Origin: JOPF133 sp052144935
GTDB taxonomy: Bacteria > Acidobacteriota > Terriglobia > Bryobacterales > Bryobacteraceae
DNA length: 64,000 bases
NCBI GenBank assembly: GCA_052144935.1
Contig: JBKQPR010000065.1
Coordinates: 1-64,000, forward strand
Reading direction: 5' to 3'
In this document: piece after piece, positions 34,645 through 42,433 of the stretch
How positions within the stretch are numbered: the first letter of the stretch is position 1
How the letters are laid out: every line of letters begins with the position of its first letter
Notes under the pieces: generated by a model
What the model saw: only the letters and a program-made list of their open reading frames with translations
What the model was told of the DNA's origin: nothing
The model's database searches: none
Program-made: the position numbers and the translations under genes

Positions 34645-36957
34645 TCAGTGGGTTCCCGCCAAGACGGCGCTGGCCGCCGGAGACTGCTCCACACGGGCAG
34701 CCTCGGCGTCTCTCATGCGCGCTTTCTCGGCGGGGCTGAGCAGCGCGGCATCCTCAATCTCGCGGAACGCGTTACGAACCAAATCGGAAGCGTGTTCGCC
34801 ATCCACCTGCAATCGCGCGAGGGCGACGGTGATGAGGCAGCCGGCGGCATCGGGGTGCTGCCACGAGCCGAGAACATCGGCCGCCTGGAGGGCAAGGGAC
34901 TCGGCTTCGACAATCTCTCCCGCGGCCAGGCACGCTTTTGCCAGAAGCGCTTCCGCGGAGGCGATCTCCGGCCCAGGAGCGCAGGGGTGGGCGCGCCAGA
35001 GGCCCACGAGTTCGCGGCAATCGGCGACAGCCGGGCCTGGATGGCCTGTGGCCATCCGGAGTTGGGCACTCTCGGCGAGGAAAGCGCGGCGCAATATGGG
35101 CGGGAACTCTTGCTCCGGCGGCAGCGCCAGGTTGGCTTCCTCGAACCGGCCCAATTGCCGCAGGATGGCGGCAAGTTTGATACGGTATTGCGCTCCACCG
35201 GCCAAGGCTCCGCCCGATTCGAGGTGGGCGATGCCTTCGCGAAGAAGGCCGATGGGCAGATCGGATTGGCCGGCGCGCCATAGCTCGCAACCCAGATAGG
35301 CGACGTTCTCCGAGCCCAGGTTTCGGCGGCCGGGCGGCGCCTCGGCGGAGCGGAAGAGGTCGGCGGCGGTTCGGGCCGCAGCCAGGCCGGCGTCGATTTC
35401 GTTCCGGCCTAAGTGGCAGATGGCCTTGATGCGAAACAGGTAGCCACGAAGGCTGGAGTTACGGGGGAGCGATTTGAGTGCCTGCGCCGTTTCCCTGAGC
35501 GCGGCTTCGAAATCGCCGCCCCGTTGGTGCGCCTGGGCCAGCATCACAAACGTGACCGCCGGTCCGGTAACGGCGGCGGCGGCGCTTTTCTTCTGCTTCT
35601 CGAGTATCGCAACGGTGGAGGAGTAGGCAGGGCCCACCGCGGCCCCCTGATGGCGGCGGAGGCGAGTCAGATGAAGGCCGGACCAAACGTTGCCCGCCAG
35701 CCCTGGGTTGGCGGCAAGTTCCCCTTCGAACGAAAGGCATTTGCCGTAGTGGAATTCGGCGGAGGGCCAATCGTCAAGGTCCGCATAGGTGCTGCCCAGC
35801 GTCTGGTAACAGAGGGCGATCAGGGTGGCGCAGTCCTGGCCGTATGGGAGCGCGCGCTCCAGCATCGCTTGCTTCAATTCGAGTTCTTTGTCGAATTCGG
35901 CCCGGCCGTGGCACTCCTCCGCTTGCGCGCCATTCTGCTGGACGCGCTTGATGTCGAGCAGCAGGCGCCCGGCGCGGGTCTGGAACAGCATATGAAAAAC
36001 CATGGTGCCATCGCAGTAGCCAAGCGGCATCAGGTTGGTCACGGCCATGACGCCGGCAATGACTGCGTTGAAGGCCGCGATCCACCAGCAGTTCTGCCAC
36101 TCCGTTCCCGGCAGAGAGAAGAAGACGGCAAGGAAGACCAGGCAGGTAATCGCATTGGTGATGGGTCCGCCAGCCGCGACGGCGATTTCGTACTCCCTCA
36201 GATTGCGATCGGATACCGGGACGGCTCCCATGTAGCCGCCTTGCTCGAATAGCCGCGCTGGATTGAAGCGGAACTGGAGACGGGAATGCTCCCGCCAGAA
36301 GGTAAAAGGCCCAACGGAAACGATCCGGAGTTTGAATCCGGCGGCCCAGGCTACCACGGCGTGACCGGCTTCATGCAGGACGGTATTGAAGAAGATGAAC
36401 ACGAAATACCAGAGCCAAAATTCCCAACCCCTAACCGTGATAGGCAGACCGGCCTTGTGTGCGTACACAGTAAACCAGCCCAGTGCGCCGAGTGCGGCGA
36501 TCCAGAAAATACTCGCGACGACCCTCTGCGCTTTAGATTTGCGTTTGCGATCCCAGAAGTCCGTGGCGGCCCTGGTTGGAACCGGGATCGGCGCCGGAAC
36601 TGGCTGTGACGCGGTAGCCGTCAGCACGTAAAGTCCGAAGCCGCCGGCAATCGTGAGCCAGGGGAACCCGAGAAGCAGAAGGGCGGAGGTCACAACCCCC
36701 ACCGCGAATGACCAGCGCCTGTTGCGTTTCAAGCCTGCCGAGGTTATCCAGCACAGCAGCGCGGTGGGCACAATGTACAGGTGGAACGCGGCGCTCAGGA
36801 ACGCGTAGCCGGCGGTGTCTCTTCCGAAGAAGAGCTGGCCCCAGAAATCGGCCTGCAGGACGTACCGGATCACGAAATTGTGGCCGAAGATCAGCAGCCA
36901 GCCGAGAGCTTCGAACATCCAGCGGATGAGGATGCGCCGTTCGGGCAGATTACGCAT
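34645..36957 (-). CDS. Site-2-type M50 metalloprotease fused to a long TPR-like tail
   Basis: About 770 residues. The N-terminal half has about ten hydrophobic segments with the zinc motif HEAGH at residues 195-199 and the second metal motif NLMPLGYCDG. The C-terminal 400 residues are soluble helical repeats of the TPR/SEL type (TLIALCYQTLGSTYADLDDW; VTFVMLAQAHQRGGDFEAAL). M50 proteases cut transmembrane substrates; the tail could select partners. I start at ATG 36957 with GGAG four bases upstream; GTG 36993 is an alternative. Confidence 0.82.
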   Translation of the reverse strand: MRNLPERRILIRWMFEALGWLLIFGHNFVIRYVLQADFWGQLFFGRDTAGYAFLSAAFHLYIVPTALLCWITSAGLKRNRRWSFAVGVVTSALLLLGFPWLTIAGGFGLYVLTATASQPVPAPIPVPTRAATDFWDRKRKSKAQRVVASIFWIAALGALGWFTVYAHKAGLPITVRGWEFWLWYFVFIFFNTVLHEAGHAVVAWAAGFKLRIVSVGPFTFWREHSRLQFRFNPARLFEQGGYMGAVPVSDRNLREYEIAVAAGGPITNAITCLVFLAVFFSLPGTEWQNCWWIAAFNAVIAGVMAVTNLMPLGYCDGTMVFHMLFQTRAGRLLLDIKRVQQNGAQAEECHGRAEFDKELELKQAMLERALPYGQDCATLIALCYQTLGSTYADLDDWPSAEFHYGKCLSFEGELAANPGLAGNVWSGLHLTRLRRHQGAAVGPAYSSTVAILEKQKKSAAAAVTGPAVTFVMLAQAHQRGGDFEAALRETAQALKSLPRNSSLRGYLFRIKAICHLGRNEIDAGLAAARTAADLFRSAEAPPGRRNLGSENVAYLGCELWRAGQSDLPIGLLREGIAHLESGGALAGGAQYRIKLAAILRQLGRFEEANLALPPEQEFPPILRRAFLAESAQLRMATGHPGPAVADCRELVGLWRAHPCAPGPEIASAEALLAKACLAAGEIVEAESLALQAADVLGSWQHPDAAGCLITVALARLQVDGEHASDLVRNAFREIEDAALLSPAEKARMRDAEAARVEQSPAASAVLAGTH

Positions 36958-36997
36958 AGAGCTCCGGATGTTAGCAAAGCGGAGATGGCGCACGTAA

Positions 36998-37500
36998 GGT
37001 TGAATAAGGTTAAGCCGCCCCTGTTATCTGAAACCTTATCCCCGCCGGCCTTGGGCGTCGGCGCCAACCCCCATGGCTGCACGGCCCACCGCGCGCCCGC
37101 GGCCACCACGCGCCCGCGGCCACCATGGACCGACGGCACGCCACGCGCCGACGGCCCCAACCACCGCCGGCCCACCGCGGCACCGACGGCACGCCGCGCG
37201 CCCGCGGCCCGCCACGCGCCCGCGGCCCCAACCACCGCCGGCCCACCGCGGCACCGATGGCACGCCACGCGCCCGCGGCTCGCCACCCCAAGCCCACCGC
37301 GCGCCTGCGGCCCCAACCACCCCCGGCCCGCCGCGCACCCGCGATTCGCCGCGCCCCGGTCCGCCGCGCACCCTCGGTCCGCCACCCGCCCGCGGCCCGC
37401 CACCCGCCGCGCTTCGGCGGCCCCAACCGCTGGCAGCCCGCCGCGCGCCCGCGATTCGCTCCACCACCTTGGCGTTAGTAACGGTTAATGGTTAGTAAGA
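36998..37500. repeat. Low-complexity GC-rich block without a gene
   Basis: From about 37075 to 37455 the DNA is a degenerate array of cgcgcccgcggc(c) units, including a longer unit (caaccaccgccggcccaccgcggcaccga) present twice. Open frames in all registers are a by-product of the composition. The last 50 bases are AT-richer with gttaa/gttag repeats. Confidence 0.75.
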
Positions 37501-37554
37501 GTTAGTGGCAGTTAACAGTATCTTACCTGATGGATTGCAGGTCCTGCGACACGC

Positions 37555-37574
37555 TATAATTCGATTGTCGGAGG
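37555..37574 (+). promoter_or_regulatory. -10 element and ribosome site of the small membrane protein
   Basis: TATAAT at 37555-37560, then GGAGG at 37570-37574, seven bases before ATG 37582. No good -35 was seen at the normal distance. Confidence 0.5.
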
Positions 37575-37581
37575 CAGCGTA

Positions 37582-37788
37582 ATGCGGTTCTTGACCATGT
37601 TCGGGCTGGTCGGGTTGGGTGGAGGCTTCCTCGTCATCTCGCCGCCGCTACGGGCGAGTTTGGCGGATGCATGCGGGAACGGCCAACACCTGCTGGAAGC
37701 CTACCAGCCGTATTCGTATGTGGGCCTCGGCGCGGCCACCCTGGTGGCGCTGGTGGTCTACATGTACCGCTGCGCGCAGCCGCACTAG
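37582..37788 (+). CDS. Small membrane protein
   Basis: 68 residues with two hydrophobic segments (FGLVGLGGGFLVIS and YVGLGAATLVALVVYMY) and two cysteines. A good ribosome site and a perfect -10 precede it, so it is probably expressed. I do not recognise the family. Confidence 0.65.
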   Translation: MRFLTMFGLVGLGGGFLVISPPLRASLADACGNGQHLLEAYQPYSYVGLGAATLVALVVYMYRCAQPH

Positions 37789-37848
37789 GGCCCCGGGGCA
37801 CAGCGCCCGCGCCTTGATCCGGCCCGCAAAACGCACTCCCATGAGGAG

Positions 37849-37985
37849 GTGTGGACGCTAGCGCGGTGGAGCGCAGGTCTGGTGCTCGCCGCAGCCGCCG
37901 GCGCCCAAACCCCGGTCATCCTCATCTCGATCGGCACCCTGCGCGCCGATCATTTGGGGAGTCTACGGCTACCCTGTTCGATTCG
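37849..37985 (+). pseudogene. Sulfatase N-terminal fragment
   Basis: A frame not opened by a normal gene reads a signal-peptide-like stretch (LVLAAAAGAQ) and then PVILISIGTLRADHLGS. This matches the N-terminus of alkaline-phosphatase-superfamily sulfatases, normally VLISIDTLRADHLG; the metal-binding Asp is Gly. The match stops at about 37985, where nucleotidyltransferase sequence begins in another frame. Confidence 0.6.
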
Positions 37986-38222
37986 GCAGCCCGGGGGGAC
38001 GCCGGCCCAAACAGCGACTACGATCTGATGGTTATCGTCCCAGAGGATGCCCCACCGGAGCTGCGATCCGAGGATCTGGCCTACAGAACTCTTCGCGGGA
38101 CCGGAACTGCCGCCGACGTACTGGTTTGGAGCCGGAACAACTTCGACAGGCAGTTGCACCTGAAGGCGTCTCTGCCATCCACGATTGTCCGCGAGGGGAA
38201 AATCCTCTATGGAGCAGCCTGA
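37851..38222 (+). CDS. MNT-type nucleotidyltransferase, 5' end lost
   Basis: Only residues from about 40 onward look native: LFDSAARGDAGPNSDYDLMVIV is the Pol-beta-like nucleotidyltransferase motif. The family's GS is DS here (Gly to Asp); the DYD acidic pair is kept. The first 40 residues are read from the sulfatase fragment in the wrong frame, so the true N-terminus has been deleted. It overlaps the HEPN gene by 14 bp, the normal arrangement of MNT/HEPN modules, in which the transferase adds AMP to the HEPN toxin. Confidence 0.65.
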   Translation: MDASAVERRSGARRSRRRPNPGHPHLDRHPARRSFGESTATLFDSAARGDAGPNSDYDLMVIVPEDAPPELRSEDLAYRTLRGTGTAADVLVWSRNNFDRQLHLKASLPSTIVREGKILYGAA

Positions 38223-38697
38223 CCCCATCCTGTTGCTCAATACCAAGGAATGGATCCTCCGGGCGCAAGAGGATTTAGATGCCGCGGGACTGGTGCTCAA
38301 TGCTCCATCTCCGCTGGTCAGAACGGCAGTGTTCCATTCCCAACAAGCCGTCGAAAAGGCCATGAAGGCCTTTCTCACCTGGCACGACGCACGCTTCCGG
38401 GAAGTTCACAATTTGGAAGAACTGGGCGAATGCTGCATCAGGATCGAGTCCACACTGGCTTCGGCTGTCACGAGCGTCACACCCCTGACCAAGTATGCGG
38501 TGCGCTTCCGTTATCCTGGCGCGCCTTACGATCCCAGTGTAGAGGCGGCACGGGAGTCCGTGAGCCTGGTCGCGGGACTTTGTGGATATCGTGCTCGCAG
38601 AACTTCCCCAGGGCCTCATGGCAGGGGGCGGGTGATCGCACCGCCGCCTGGACGAGTCCGCCTTATGGCAAACCCCCACGGAATCATGCGATATTAG
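38209..38697 (+). CDS. HEPN domain protein with frameshifted C-terminus
   Basis: HEPN four-helix protein: WILRAQEDLDAAGLVL, then TAVFHSQQAVEKAMKAFL and VRFRYPGAPYD. The last 40 residues differ from the family; a neighbouring frame gives the expected ending RDFVDIVLAELPQ and stops at 38635. An extra G near 38572 explains it. Together with the truncated nucleotidyltransferase this makes a decaying MNT/HEPN toxin-antitoxin module. The Rx4-6H RNase motif is not evident. Start ATG 38209. Confidence 0.7.
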   Translation: MEQPDPILLLNTKEWILRAQEDLDAAGLVLNAPSPLVRTAVFHSQQAVEKAMKAFLTWHDARFREVHNLEELGECCIRIESTLASAVTSVTPLTKYAVRFRYPGAPYDPSVEAARESVSLVAGLCGYRARRTSPGPHGRGRVIAPPPGRVRLMANPHGIMRY

Positions 38698-38731
38698 TGG
38701 GTGCCCGGACATTACGCCCCAGCGAGGTGAA

Positions 38732-39382
38732 TTGAAGAAGCTACTGCTTGTTGGCACTATACTTGTGTTCGTTTTTCAGGCCCGCACTTCTCCCTTGGCG
38801 CTCATCGTTTTGGATACCGCAAGCTGGAACGCCGGGCGGTTCCGCGCCGATTGGAAAGTGGAAGTGAATCACGGGAAACCGGAGATCTCCGTGTGCGACG
38901 GCAACGACGGTTGCTGTCTGCATCTGAAGAGCGTGAAATCGTCCTTCGCGCTGGAGCGCAGCGTGGATGTGGATCCCGGACAGATGCCCGTGCTCGCATG
39001 GCGTTGGAAGGTGACCGAGCTTCCGCCGGACGGCGATTTCCGCAGTTCCTCCACCGACGACCAGGCCGCCCAGGTGCTGGTGGCTTTCGCCGACCACCGG
39101 GTGCTCAGCTACATCTGGGATTCCAGCGCTCCCAAGGGCGCCGCGCAGAGCACCGGCTTCATCCCGTTTGTGCATGTCTTCGCGGTGGTGTGCGAATCCG
39201 GCTCCTCGATGCTGAACCAATGGGTTTCGGAAGCCCAGAACGTGGCGGTCGATTACCAGCGTGCCTATGGCAAGCCCGCTCCGCACGTGAAGGGCCTGCG
39301 TATCCAGATCAACTCCCAGCATACGGGCGCCACTGCGGAGAGCTACTTCGGCGCGGTGGCTTTCCGCAGCGCCGCCCAATAA
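38732..39382 (+). CDS. DUF3047 exported protein, first gene of the ceramide-type operon
   Basis: 216 residues with a signal peptide, matching DUF3047: VLAWRWKVTELPPDGDFRS, DQAAQVLVAF, SYIWDSS and the C-terminal GLRIQINSQHTGATAESYFG. These are beta-rich periplasmic proteins of unknown role. Start TTG 38732 after GAGGTGA. Its stop codon is followed at once by the ATG of the reductase gene, so it is co-translated with the lipid genes and may serve lipid transport or binding (inference). Confidence 0.75.
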   Translation: MKKLLLVGTILVFVFQARTSPLALIVLDTASWNAGRFRADWKVEVNHGKPEISVCDGNDGCCLHLKSVKSSFALERSVDVDPGQMPVLAWRWKVTELPPDGDFRSSSTDDQAAQVLVAFADHRVLSYIWDSSAPKGAAQSTGFIPFVHVFAVVCESGSSMLNQWVSEAQNVAVDYQRAYGKPAPHVKGLRIQINSQHTGATAESYFGAVAFRSAAQ

Positions 39383-40456
39383 ATGTTCCTGGTCACCGGC
39401 GGCACCGGTTTCATCGGCGGTCATTTGCTCGGAAAGCTCCGCGCGCGGGGGATTCCGGTGCGCTGTCTGGGGCGCGGCTTGGCGGCTGGCCTGGCGGGTG
39501 GCCGTGCGCGCGGCCTGGCGGGTGGCCTGGCGGGCGGCCCCGCGCAGGGCCCCGCCCGCAGCCAAGTCCGCCGCTCCAGCCGGGCAGACGGCATTCCGGC
39601 GGGCGTGGAGATGGCGCAGGCGGATTGGGCCACCGGCCAGGGAATCGAGGCGGCGCTCGACGGCGTCGACACGGTGATCCACCTGGCGGGCGTTACCAAG
39701 GCGCTGACCCCGGCCGACTACTACACCGGGAATGCACGCGCCACCGAAACGCTGGCCCGCCTGCTGGCCGGCCGGCCCATTCGGTTTGTACACGTCAGCT
39801 CGCTGGCCGCCATGGGCCCCAGTCCCGAGGGCGCGCCCCTCACGGAAGACGCCACGCCATGCCCGATCTCGCACTACGGAAAATCCAAGCTGGAAGCCGA
39901 GCGGATGGTGGCGCATTGGCGCCCGGATGCCGTCATCGTGCGCCCGCCGGTGGTGTATGGGCCGCGCGATACGGACGTTTTTCAGATCCTCAAGTCGATT
40001 GCGGGCGGGGTGGTGCTGGAAATCTCGGGCGGCGAACGCTGGTTCAGCGCCATTTACGTGGAAGACCTGGCGGAGGGCCTGATGGCGGCCGCCGAGGCGC
40101 CTCAGGCGGCCGGCCGGACCTATTTCCTGGCGCATCCCAAGGTGATTTCGTGGAGCGAGCTGGCGGCCGTGGCCGCGCGCATCATTTTCCGCCAACCAGG
40201 CCGCCGGCCGCGCGTGGTGCGCATTCCGCCGGCCGTGGCCCGCGCCGCCGGGTTGTGGGCCGAGTGGTGGTCCCGCATCACGCGCAAGCCGGGGATTTTA
40301 TCCCGCGACAAGGTGGCCGAAGCCTGCTGCCGCGCCTGGACCTGCGACAGCCGCCGCGCCGCCCGCGAGCTGGGCTTTGAGGCCACCACCCCGCTCGAAA
40401 CCGGCCTGGCCCGCACCCTCGCCTGGTACAAGGAGGCCGGTTGGATCCGCTACTGA
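39383..40456 (+). CDS. cerR: Extended SDR reductase/epimerase; candidate ceramide reductase
   Basis: 357 residues. NAD(P)-binding TGGTGFIGG at residues 5-13, VSSLAAMG, and the catalytic Y165-x3-K169 (YGKSK). A Gly/Ala-rich repeat insert (GLAGGRARGLAGGLAGG) sits near residue 37, unusual for the family. In Caulobacter a protein of this superfamily, CerR, reduces 3-ketoceramide to dihydroceramide and is encoded with serine palmitoyltransferase and ceramide synthase; the same partners follow here. Assignment rests on that context. Overlaps the next gene by 16 bp. A sugar epimerase is the alternative. Confidence 0.65.
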   Translation: MFLVTGGTGFIGGHLLGKLRARGIPVRCLGRGLAAGLAGGRARGLAGGLAGGPAQGPARSQVRRSSRADGIPAGVEMAQADWATGQGIEAALDGVDTVIHLAGVTKALTPADYYTGNARATETLARLLAGRPIRFVHVSSLAAMGPSPEGAPLTEDATPCPISHYGKSKLEAERMVAHWRPDAVIVRPPVVYGPRDTDVFQILKSIAGGVVLEISGGERWFSAIYVEDLAEGLMAAAEAPQAAGRTYFLAHPKVISWSELAAVAARIIFRQPGRRPRVVRIPPAVARAAGLWAEWWSRITRKPGILSRDKVAEACCRAWTCDSRRAARELGFEATTPLETGLARTLAWYKEAGWIRY

Positions 40457-41331
40457 AAGCCTCCCCCGCCGGTTTCTGGGCGGTCGACAAGCTCATCTTC
40501 GGTTACACCGCGTTCGCCGGGGTGCTCATCCTGGACGGGTGGAGCCGGCTGCCCGAGGCCGGGTGGCTGCTGGCCGCCCATATCCTGGCCCTGGCGGCGA
40601 TCGTTGGGGAGGTGAAATTCCCCAACCGCACCACCTGGGTTTTCCGGAACTGGTACCCATTACCCTACGTAGGGTCCTGTTACAAGGAGATGGCCCTGCT
40701 CGTACCGGCGGTGCGGCACTCCGATCTCGACCAATGGCTGGCCAACCTGGATTACAGTTTCTGGCACGCCAATCCGACGGTCTGGCTGGAGCGTCTGCAA
40801 AGCCCGGTCTTCACCGAATTTTTGCAGGTTGTCTATACCCTGTTTGTACCGGCGGTACTACTGATTCCCTTCCTGGTCTGGAAAAAGGGCCGTTACGCCG
40901 AGTTCCAATATCTTGCGTTCCTGATCGCCTTGGGCTTTCTGACCTCTTACGCCGGCTACCTGCTGGTGCCGGCCCGGGGGCCGCGTTTTCTGCTGCGCCA
41001 TCTACAACACATACCATTGCAAGGACTTTGGCTCTTCCAGGCGATGCAGGCCACGCTCGACCGATTGGAATCGGCGCATTATGACTGTTTCCCGAGCGGC
41101 CACACGGAACTCACCGTCCTGGCGTGGTGGGGCAGCCGTATGGTCTCAAATCGGCTATTCCGGGCTTATTTTGCCTACACTCTTTGCATCATTTTTGCTA
41201 CAGTTTATCTTCGATACCACTATACGGTCGACTTGCTGGCGGGAGCAGCCTTGGCGTTTCTGCTGATCCGGTTCGCCCCCGTCATGTACCGGAGACTTTC
41301 CAAAGGGAGCGTGACGTTTGGCGGGAATTGA
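40441..41331 (+). CDS. PAP2-superfamily membrane enzyme; candidate sphingolipid head-group synthase
   Basis: 296 residues with about six to seven helices. The catalytic motifs are CFPSGH (from residue 216) and RYHYTVDLLAG, as in type 2 phosphatidic acid phosphatases and in Aur1-type inositol-phosphorylceramide synthases. Given neighbours that build ceramide, transfer of a phospho-head group to ceramide, or dephosphorylation of a lipid phosphate, is the best guess. TTG 40441 overlaps the previous stop; the next gene overlaps by 14 bp. Confidence 0.75.
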   Translation: MDPLLKASPAGFWAVDKLIFGYTAFAGVLILDGWSRLPEAGWLLAAHILALAAIVGEVKFPNRTTWVFRNWYPLPYVGSCYKEMALLVPAVRHSDLDQWLANLDYSFWHANPTVWLERLQSPVFTEFLQVVYTLFVPAVLLIPFLVWKKGRYAEFQYLAFLIALGFLTSYAGYLLVPARGPRFLLRHLQHIPLQGLWLFQAMQATLDRLESAHYDCFPSGHTELTVLAWWGSRMVSNRLFRAYFAYTLCIIFATVYLRYHYTVDLLAGAALAFLLIRFAPVMYRRLSKGSVTFGGN

Positions 41332-42433
41332 GATCGCCGCGGTCCATGACAAAAAGGCCCTCCATCAGTTCGTGGAACTGCCTTACGAAATCTACCGCCA
41401 CGACCCCTACTGGGTGCCGCCGCTGCGGATCGCGGTCAAGGAGCTGCTCGACAAATCCAAGCATCCGTACTACCTCGACGCCGAAACGGAGCTGTTTCTG
41501 GCGCAGCAGAACGGGCGGGTGGTGGGCCGCATCGCCGCCATCCTGGACAAAGCCCACAATCGCACGCACGAGGAAAATGCCGGATTCTTCGGCTTCTTCG
41601 AGAGCGTCAACGACCCCGCGGTGGCCACGGCACTGCTCACGGCCGCCCGCCACTGGGTGTTCGCCCGCGGGGCCGCCTTCCTGCGCGGCCCCGTGAACCC
41701 TTCCACCAATTACGAGAGCGGCACGCTGGTGGAGGGCTTCGATTCCAGCCCCATGGTGATGATGACCTACAATCCGCGCTACTACCCGGCCCTGATGGAG
41801 CAGGCCGGGCTGCGCAAGGTCAAAGATCTGCTGGCCTACGTGAGCAACGCCAACACCATCGACATGGGCAAGATCGAGCGGGTCGCCAGCCGCGCCCTGG
41901 CGTCCAACGGGGTGACCGTCCGGCAAATCGACATGAAGAATTTCCAGGCCGAAGTGGAACGGGTCTGGGAAGTCTACAACAAGGCGTGGACCCGCAACTG
42001 GGGATTCATCCCCATGTCGCGCGAAGAGTTCTTCGTGATGGGCAAGGAAATGAAGCCGATTCTGAAGCCCAGCCTGGTGCTGATCGGCGAGGTGAAGGGC
42101 AAGGTGGTAGGCTTCGCCCTGGCTTTGCCCGATATCAATCAGGCGCTGAAACGCGCGGGGGGCAAATTACTTCCCACAGGACTGCTCAAAATCCTGTATT
42201 ATCAACGTTTGATCAGAAGTGTGCGGGTTGTCGCATTGGGCGTGGTGGAGGAGTACCGCACTTCCGGCGTGGCGGCTGCGTTTTACGCAACTCTGGTCCG
42301 CAACGCGCGACAGTTGGGCTACGGGGAAACTGAGATGTCCTGGATACTGGAAGACAATGTACTGATGAACCGCTCCCTGGAGCTGATGGGGGCCAAGCGC
42401 TACAAAACCTACCGAATCTACGAATGGAACTGA
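41318..42433 (+). CDS. bcerS: GNAT-fold acyltransferase; candidate bacterial ceramide synthase
   Basis: 371 residues of the long GNAT family regularly found beside serine palmitoyltransferase genes. Typical blocks: YEIYRHDPYWVPPLRIAVKELL, GRIAAILDKAHNRTHEE, GFFGFFESV, GPVNPSTNYESGTLVEGFD and near the end VALGVVEEYRTSGVAAAFYA, the acyl-CoA-binding strand. In Caulobacter the homologous bCerS N-acylates the long-chain base. Start TTG 41318; overlaps the previous gene by 14 bp and the next by 10 bp. Confidence 0.7.
   Translation: MAGIEIAAVHDKKALHQFVELPYEIYRHDPYWVPPLRIAVKELLDKSKHPYYLDAETELFLAQQNGRVVGRIAAILDKAHNRTHEENAGFFGFFESVNDPAVATALLTAARHWVFARGAAFLRGPVNPSTNYESGTLVEGFDSSPMVMMTYNPRYYPALMEQAGLRKVKDLLAYVSNANTIDMGKIERVASRALASNGVTVRQIDMKNFQAEVERVWEVYNKAWTRNWGFIPMSREEFFVMGKEMKPILKPSLVLIGEVKGKVVGFALALPDINQALKRAGGKLLPTGLLKILYYQRLIRSVRVVALGVVEEYRTSGVAAAFYATLVRNARQLGYGETEMSWILEDNVLMNRSLELMGAKRYKTYRIYEWN

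Noticed and set aside
37040..37500. Possible CRISPR array or coding region in the GC-rich block
   Set aside because: Units are irregular, without unique spacers of constant length; frames in every register are due to composition.
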